Of a DNA stretch of 47,385 nucleotides, positions 42,299 through 47,385 are shown one piece after another. This stretch comes from an uncultured Clostridia bacterium. Lineage in GTDB: Bacteria > Bacillota > Clostridia > TANB77 > CAG-508. The position numbers and the translations under genes were made by a program. The DNA is taken from contig CAOSLI010000006.1 in NCBI GenBank assembly GCA_948524275.1, positions 1 through 47,385 of the forward strand, read 5' to 3'. Below the pieces are notes generated by a model. It did not search any database, was not told where the DNA came from, and saw nothing but the letters and a program-made list of their open reading frames with translations. Within the stretch, counting starts at the first letter, position 1. Each line of letters starts with the position of its first letter.

Positions 42299-44494
42299 AT
42301 GTCAGAAACACAAAACAAGACAATAAAAGATATAATTCAAGAATTAAAAGTTCATAATAGAAGAGCAGATAATAAGCTAGTAATGAAAGCATACAATTAT
42401 GCAATAGAACATCATGGTGACCAAAAGAGGATGTCAGGTGAGCCTTATATAGTTCATCCTGTTCAAGTTGCTTATATTTTATCTAGCATTGGATTAGATG
42501 ATTCTACAATTTGTGCAGCTCTTATGCATGACTTAGTTGAAGATACTGATGTAACATTAAAAGACATTGAAAGTAATTTTAGTAAAGAAATAGCAGAAAT
42601 GGTAAATGGCGTTACTAAACTTGGAAAAATTAATTATGTAAGTGCAGAAGAAGAACAAGTAGAGAATTATAGAAAAATGTTTTTGGCAATGGGAAAAGAT
42701 ATTAGAGTGATTCTTATAAAATTAGCTGATAGATTACATAATATGAGAACTTTAAAATTTCTTACACGAGATAGACAGATTGCAAATGCAAAAGAAACGA
42801 TAGAACTGTATGCTCCACTTGCTAATAGAATTGGTGTTTATTCTCTAAAGTGGGAACTTGAAGATTTATCTTTTAAATATTTATATCCAGAAGAATATAG
42901 AGAATTGGTTGAAGGAATTGATAAAAAAAGAGAAGAAAGATTAAAATTTATTGATGCAATAACAGATGAAATTAAATTAAATCTTAAAAAAGAACATATC
43001 GTTGCTGAAACGACGGGAAGAGCTAAACATTTATATTCTATTTATAAGAAGATGCAAAGAGATAACAAAACATTAGACCAAATTTATGATCTTTTTGCGC
43101 TAAGAATATTAGTAAACTCAGTAAAAGACTGTTATGCAGCGCTTGGTGTTGTACATGAATTATATACGCCAATGCCGGGTAGATTTAAAGATTACATATC
43201 TGTGCCTAAGCCTAATATGTATCAATCATTACATACAACACTAATTGGACCAAACGGGACTCCTTTTGAAGTACAGATTAGAACATATAATATGCATAGA
43301 ATTGCTGAATTTGGTATTGCAGCACATTGGGCATATAAAGAAGCAAGTTTCTTAAAGGGTAAAAAAGAAAACGTAATAGTTGGAGAAGATAAATTATCTT
43401 GGCTTAGAGAGAGTCTAGAATGGCAAAAGGATATGCAAGACCCTCAAGAATTTTTATCTACTCTAAAAACAGAATTATTTGAAGATGAAGTTTATGTATT
43501 TACACCAAAAGGAGATATAAGGACTTTGCCAAAGGGCAGTACACCAATAGATTTTGCATATAATATTCATGCCGAAATTGGAAATAAAATGACAGGCTGC
43601 AAGATAAATAGCAAGATGATGCCAATTATCACAAAGCTAAATAATGGTGACATTGTAGAGATAATTACAAGTGACAATAGCAAAGGACCAAGTAGAGATT
43701 GGGTTAAATTTGTAAAAAGCACAAGTGCTAAAACTAAGATATTAGGTTGGTTTAAGAAGCATGAAAGACAAGATAATATTGAAAAAGGTAAGATTATAAT
43801 TGAACGTGAAATTAAGCGAATTGGAATAAGTTACGATGAGTTATTTAATCAAAAATATTATGCTCCAGCTCTTTCAAGATATGCATTTAAGACCTTAGAT
43901 GATATGTATGCAGCTGTCGGATTTGGATCAATAGGCGCAAGTAAAATTATTACTAGAACATTAGAAGAATATAGAAAAGACAATAAACAGGGAAGTGATT
44001 TTGAGGTAAAAATAGAAGAACTTAAAGGTGAAAATAAACCTAAATCTTCTAAAACGGGTATAATTGTTAAAGGAATTGATAATTGTTTAGTTAAAATTTC
44101 TAAATGTTGCACACCAGTACCAGGAGATGAAATTATTGGTTATATAACCAGAGGCAGAGGTGTAACAATTCATAGGAAAGACTGCAAAAATGTAAAAGAT
44201 TTGCTTCAAGATGAAGGAAGAATTATAGATGTTTATTGGGATGGAGAAAAATTAAGTTCGTATAATGTTGAAATAAATGTGTTTGCAAATGATAGAGATG
44301 GATTGCTTGCTGATGTCATTAAGGATGTTACAGCATCAGATGCTACTATGATTGCAATAAACGCTAGAGCAACTAAAGAAAAGATTGCGGTTATAGAATT
44401 AACACTAGAAGTTAAAAATATAGAAGTACTAAATAAAACATTAAGACAACTTGGAAAGATAGACAGCGTATATGAGGTAAAACGTAAAAAATAG
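42299..44494 (+). CDS. bifunctional (p)ppGpp synthetase/hydrolase (Rel/SpoT family)
   Basis: The 731-residue long RSH protein has the HD hydrolase with H77-D78 in MHDLVEDTD, then the synthetase domain. The RFKD motif (PGRFKDYISVPKPN) marks the RxKD bifunctional class rather than ExDD RelA. TGS (VYVFTPKGDIRTLPKGSTP) and C-terminal ACT follow. It makes and degrades the alarmone that governs starvation response. ATG 42299 follows AAGGAG; the open frame before it lies in the repeat. Confidence 0.95.
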   Translation: MSETQNKTIKDIIQELKVHNRRADNKLVMKAYNYAIEHHGDQKRMSGEPYIVHPVQVAYILSSIGLDDSTICAALMHDLVEDTDVTLKDIESNFSKEIAEMVNGVTKLGKINYVSAEEEQVENYRKMFLAMGKDIRVILIKLADRLHNMRTLKFLTRDRQIANAKETIELYAPLANRIGVYSLKWELEDLSFKYLYPEEYRELVEGIDKKREERLKFIDAITDEIKLNLKKEHIVAETTGRAKHLYSIYKKMQRDNKTLDQIYDLFALRILVNSVKDCYAALGVVHELYTPMPGRFKDYISVPKPNMYQSLHTTLIGPNGTPFEVQIRTYNMHRIAEFGIAAHWAYKEASFLKGKKENVIVGEDKLSWLRESLEWQKDMQDPQEFLSTLKTELFEDEVYVFTPKGDIRTLPKGSTPIDFAYNIHAEIGNKMTGCKINSKMMPIITKLNNGDIVEIITSDNSKGPSRDWVKFVKSTSAKTKILGWFKKHERQDNIEKGKIIIEREIKRIGISYDELFNQKYYAPALSRYAFKTLDDMYAAVGFGSIGASKIITRTLEEYRKDNKQGSDFEVKIEELKGENKPKSSKTGIIVKGIDNCLVKISKCCTPVPGDEIIGYITRGRGVTIHRKDCKNVKDLLQDEGRIIDVYWDGEKLSSYNVEINVFANDRDGLLADVIKDVTASDATMIAINARATKEKIAVIELTLEVKNIEVLNKTLRQLGKIDSVYEVKRKK

Positions 44495-44503
44495 GAGGTA
44501 TAT

Positions 44504-45730
44504 ATGATACAGAGATTAAAAGGAACAAGAGACATTTTACCAGGAGAAATTGCTAAATGGCAATACATAGAGAAAATTGCTAAAGAGACATTTGAGCAAT
44601 ATGGTTATGATGAAATTAGAGTTCCAGTTATAGAAAAAATAGAATTATTTCAAAGAGGAGTTGGAGATACAACAGATATAGTTCAAAAAGAGATGTATGT
44701 ATTTGAAGACAAAGGTGAAAGAACTATAGCTTTAAGGCCAGAAGGAACAGCTGGTGTTGTAAGAGCATATTTAGAAAATGGTATGTCAAGCCTTCCTTCT
44801 CCAACTAAACTATGGTATGCTATGCCTATGTATAGATATGAAAATGTGCAAAAAGGAAGACAAAGGGAGTTTACTCAAATTGGTGCAGAATTATTTGGAA
44901 GTAGTAGTTATATGGCAGATGTAGAAGTCATTAAAATGATAATGACTTTACTAGATAGACTTAACATAAAAGATATAGAGCTTAACATAAACTCGATTGG
45001 CTGTAAAAATTGTAGGAAAGAATATCAAGAAGCATTAAGAAATTTTATAAGACCTAATCTAGACAAACACTGTGATGTATGTAAAACAAGATTTGAAAAA
45101 AATCCAATGAGAATATTAGACTGCAAAGAAAAAGAATGCAAGGAATTAAATAAAGGAGCACCATGCATTTTAGATTTCTTATGTGATGAGTGCAAGCAGC
45201 ATTTTGAAAGCTTTAAAAATTCACTTTCTGATTTAGGAATAGAATTTAAAGTTGATAGTGGAATTGTAAGGGGATTAGATTATTATACAAAAACTGTATT
45301 TGAATTTGTATCAAAAATAGATGGTCTAACTGTAGTTGCTGGTGGAAGGTATGACGGATTAGTAGAAGAATTAGATGGTGTGCCAACACCTGCAATAGGA
45401 TTTGCATCTGGAGTAGAAAGACTTTTAAGTATTTTTGAACAAAATAATCCTGAGATGAATTTTGAAAAGAATCCTGAATATTTTATAGCTTATATTGGGG
45501 AAAATGCTAATAGCTATGCTACAAAGCTTGTCAGTCAATTAAGAGATAAAGGAATATACGCTGAAAAAGATATAGTTGGAAGAAGCTTAAAAGCTCAACT
45601 TAAATTTGCAGACAAGAAAAATGCTAAATATGTTATCACAATCGGTGATAGTGAAATTGAAACTGAAAAAGCTACAAGAAAAGAAATGGAAACAGGAAAA
45701 GAAGAGGAAATCGACATAAGGACGTTATAG
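44504..45730 (+). CDS. hisS: histidyl-tRNA synthetase
   Basis: The 408-residue class II synthetase has the standard start IQRLKGTRDILPGE, motif 2 around YRYENVQKGRQREFTQIG, the histidine-binding VRGLDYYTKTVFEF and AGGRYDGL blocks, and an anticodon-binding C-terminal domain. An insertion with CxxC-type cysteines (CKNC, CDVC, CDEC) is seen in many Clostridia HisRS. AGGAGG precedes the ATG, nine bases after rel. Confidence 0.96.
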   Translation: MIQRLKGTRDILPGEIAKWQYIEKIAKETFEQYGYDEIRVPVIEKIELFQRGVGDTTDIVQKEMYVFEDKGERTIALRPEGTAGVVRAYLENGMSSLPSPTKLWYAMPMYRYENVQKGRQREFTQIGAELFGSSSYMADVEVIKMIMTLLDRLNIKDIELNINSIGCKNCRKEYQEALRNFIRPNLDKHCDVCKTRFEKNPMRILDCKEKECKELNKGAPCILDFLCDECKQHFESFKNSLSDLGIEFKVDSGIVRGLDYYTKTVFEFVSKIDGLTVVAGGRYDGLVEELDGVPTPAIGFASGVERLLSIFEQNNPEMNFEKNPEYFIAYIGENANSYATKLVSQLRDKGIYAEKDIVGRSLKAQLKFADKKNAKYVITIGDSEIETEKATRKEMETGKEEEIDIRTL

Positions 45731-45741
45731 CCTTAATAAAA

Positions 45742-45769
45742 TTTGGCAAGGACCGTCCCCTTGGTTGAG
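45742..45769 (+). repeat. REP-like element, shortened copy (copy 5)
   Basis: TTGGCAAGGACCGTCCCCTTGGTTGA retains the right end of the family joined to a remnant of the left. It ends right before the murT Shine-Dalgarno GAGGAG. Confidence 0.7.
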
Positions 45770-45779
45770 AGGAGAAAAA

Positions 45780-47108
45780 ATGCGAAATTTAATCGTAATT
45801 TTAATTTGTAGAATTTTAAATTTAGGAACTAAATTGATTCATAGAAATAGTGGCAATTTATTAGGAAAAATAGCTAAGAAGATGAGTCCTAATATAATCA
45901 CATATTTTAAAATCGATTGTCCCGTAATTGCGATAACTGCTACTAATGGGAAGACTACCACTAATAATGTTATTTCACACATAATAAAAGAAAATGGTAA
46001 AAGGGTGGTTAGCAACAGTGAGGGCAATAATATGGAAACAGGTATAATTACCACTCTACTTAAGGTAAGCACCTTAGGTGGAAAAATTAAAGCAGATTTT
46101 GTTACATTAGAAGTAGATGAAAGTTATGTTCCAGTAGTATTTAAGAAGATTAGATTAGATACATTAGTAGTATTAGATTTCTTCAGAGACCAATTAGATA
46201 GGAATGGTGAAGTTGAATCATTAATTCTAAAGATAAATGATTTCTTAAAAGATTATCATGGAAATCTAATTTTAAATAATGATGATCCTAATGTTGCAAG
46301 GTTAGGACAAGCTAATCCTGATAATAATAATGTTTATTACTTTAGTGTAGATAGATATGAGTATGCAACAGATGAAGAAAGAGAAGCAGGAGAAGGAAAG
46401 TTCTGCCCATTTGACAAAGCAAGATTAGAGTATGATTATTATCAATATTCTCATATTGGAAAATTTCACTGCCCAGAATGTAATTATGGAGAAAATGACA
46501 TATATCTTAATGTTCAAGATGTAAATGTTAAAGACGGAAGTTTTACAGTTAATGAAAATGCAGATGATAAAACAGAATACAAAACATTAGCGACCAGTAT
46601 TTACGCTATTTATAATTATGCTGCAGCTTTGGCTGTCTCTAAATTATATAATTTTGATAGCATGAATACTTTAACTGATTTTAAATTAGATAATGGTAGA
46701 TGTGAAGAAATAGAAGTAGATAATTGCAAAACAATAATAAATCTTGCAAAAAATCCAACAGGGGCGAATGTATCTCTTAGAATTTTAAACGAAGATGAAG
46801 ATGAAAAGGAACTTCTATTTGTATTAAATGACAATATTGCAGATGGAGTTGATGTATCTTGGATATGGGATATCAATTTTAATGTTGATAAAGTAACTAG
46901 AATTGTAACTGGTGGAAAAAGGGCATATGATATAGCCATAAGAATAAAAACAAGTGGATTTGATGCAAGTAAAATAGAAAGCTATGTTAACTTAGATGAG
47001 GCAATAATTTCATTATATAAAAACAAAACAAAAAAATATGTAATTGCAAATTATACAGCGCTTCAGCCAACAAGAGCGAGTATATTTAAGTATAAAAATA
47101 ATATATAA
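45780..47108 (+). CDS. murT: lipid II isoglutaminyl synthase, MurT subunit
   Basis: The 442-residue Mur-ligase-like protein has ATP-binding TNGKTTT (55-61), DNGRCEEIEV and NPTGANVSLRIL, matching MurT, which with GatD amidates the glutamate of lipid II. The zinc-ribbon insertion has C209, C231 and C234; the fourth expected Cys seems replaced by Asp in CPFD. The glutaminase partner gatD normally follows directly, but no such gene appears in the next 277 bases. ATG 45780 follows GAGGAG. Confidence 0.92.
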   Translation: MRNLIVILICRILNLGTKLIHRNSGNLLGKIAKKMSPNIITYFKIDCPVIAITATNGKTTTNNVISHIIKENGKRVVSNSEGNNMETGIITTLLKVSTLGGKIKADFVTLEVDESYVPVVFKKIRLDTLVVLDFFRDQLDRNGEVESLILKINDFLKDYHGNLILNNDDPNVARLGQANPDNNNVYYFSVDRYEYATDEEREAGEGKFCPFDKARLEYDYYQYSHIGKFHCPECNYGENDIYLNVQDVNVKDGSFTVNENADDKTEYKTLATSIYAIYNYAAALAVSKLYNFDSMNTLTDFKLDNGRCEEIEVDNCKTIINLAKNPTGANVSLRILNEDEDEKELLFVLNDNIADGVDVSWIWDINFNVDKVTRIVTGGKRAYDIAIRIKTSGFDASKIESYVNLDEAIISLYKNKTKKYVIANYTALQPTRASIFKYKNNI

Positions 47109-47167
47109 ATTATAAGTGAGATATGTAGCTCCTTAATAGAGATGTAAAACAAAGATTTTTAAAAATT

Positions 47168-47196
47168 ATTGACAATAAAATATTAATTGGATATAG
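47168..47196 (+). promoter_or_regulatory. promoter of the terminal AC-repeat ORF
   Basis: -35 TTGACA (47168-47173), a 17-base spacer, and -10 TATAGT (47191-47196), the same boxes as the lexA promoter. Confidence 0.55.
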
Positions 47197-47237
47197 TTGT
47201 ATATATAGAAAGAGATAGAAGGGAAGTGTGAGTGGGA

Positions 47238-47385
<148 letters not shown>

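Overview
The window is low-GC (about 30% by eye), Arg is written almost entirely as AGA, gene density is high, and a spore-germination protease (gpr) is present. Together these point to a spore-forming Clostridia-type Firmicute, probably an uncultured gut lineage. I cannot name the species.

Layout. 1-690: tRNA-Phe, a structured RNA or terminator element, and a small Cys-rich zinc-ribbon gene with its own promoter, leader and terminator. 693-4238: patatin-like lipase, a large membrane-anchored protein of unknown function, then rpmF and rpmE. 4392-10860: miaB, mutS, a TGS-domain nucleoside kinase, an RNHCP zinc protein, and the tail of a decayed Rpn-family transposase. 11115-13487: trpS and obgE. 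13534-15695: two paralogous small membrane-protein genes whose promoter, leader and terminator are almost identical, with an inward-facing RelE/ParE-type toxin-antitoxin pair between them. 15839-20064: TetR, acyltransferase, two GT8 glycosyltransferases and a second acyltransferase, which looks like a regulated glycolipid operon. 20178-22442: lexA, a small membrane protein, a HAD phosphatase and thymidine kinase. 22628-28229: murB, a membrane-anchored YvcK/GlmR, a glycogen-debranching enzyme with a frameshift, and holA. 28300-31612: MntA-HepT toxin-antitoxin, gpr, TraX-like protein and an RluA-type pseudouridine synthase. 31760-34438: tight operon of HAD nucleotidase, nucleoside hydrolase, HD hydrolase and class I amidotransferase. 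34481-39830: accessory island of single-gene units with a different codon style, a PemK/MazF-like toxin, an IS200 remnant and an SMI1/KNR4 protein. 39878-47108: tRNA-Gly, a DUF1294 protein, recJ with a frameshift, rel, hisS and murT. The last 150 bases hold the start of an ORF containing a 15-unit AC repeat.

Three signals stand out. (1) recJ and the debranching-enzyme gene each carry a +1 frameshift exactly at an in-frame CGG codon in the context T-CGG-AA, and skipping the C restores a family-typical protein in both. In my manual scan these are the only in-frame CGG codons among roughly 12,700 codons of host-style genes, while several accessory genes use CGG freely. This suggests translational frameshifting at an unassigned or starved CGG codon. 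(2) Two families of near-identical 5' leaders sit in front of unrelated or diverged small proteins, with paired-base covariation and an anti-Shine-Dalgarno strand that could alternate between a decoy and the real Shine-Dalgarno site. (3) An AAAC-N4-GTTT operator is shared by the lexA promoter and the PemK/MazF-like toxin promoter, suggesting SOS control of the toxin.
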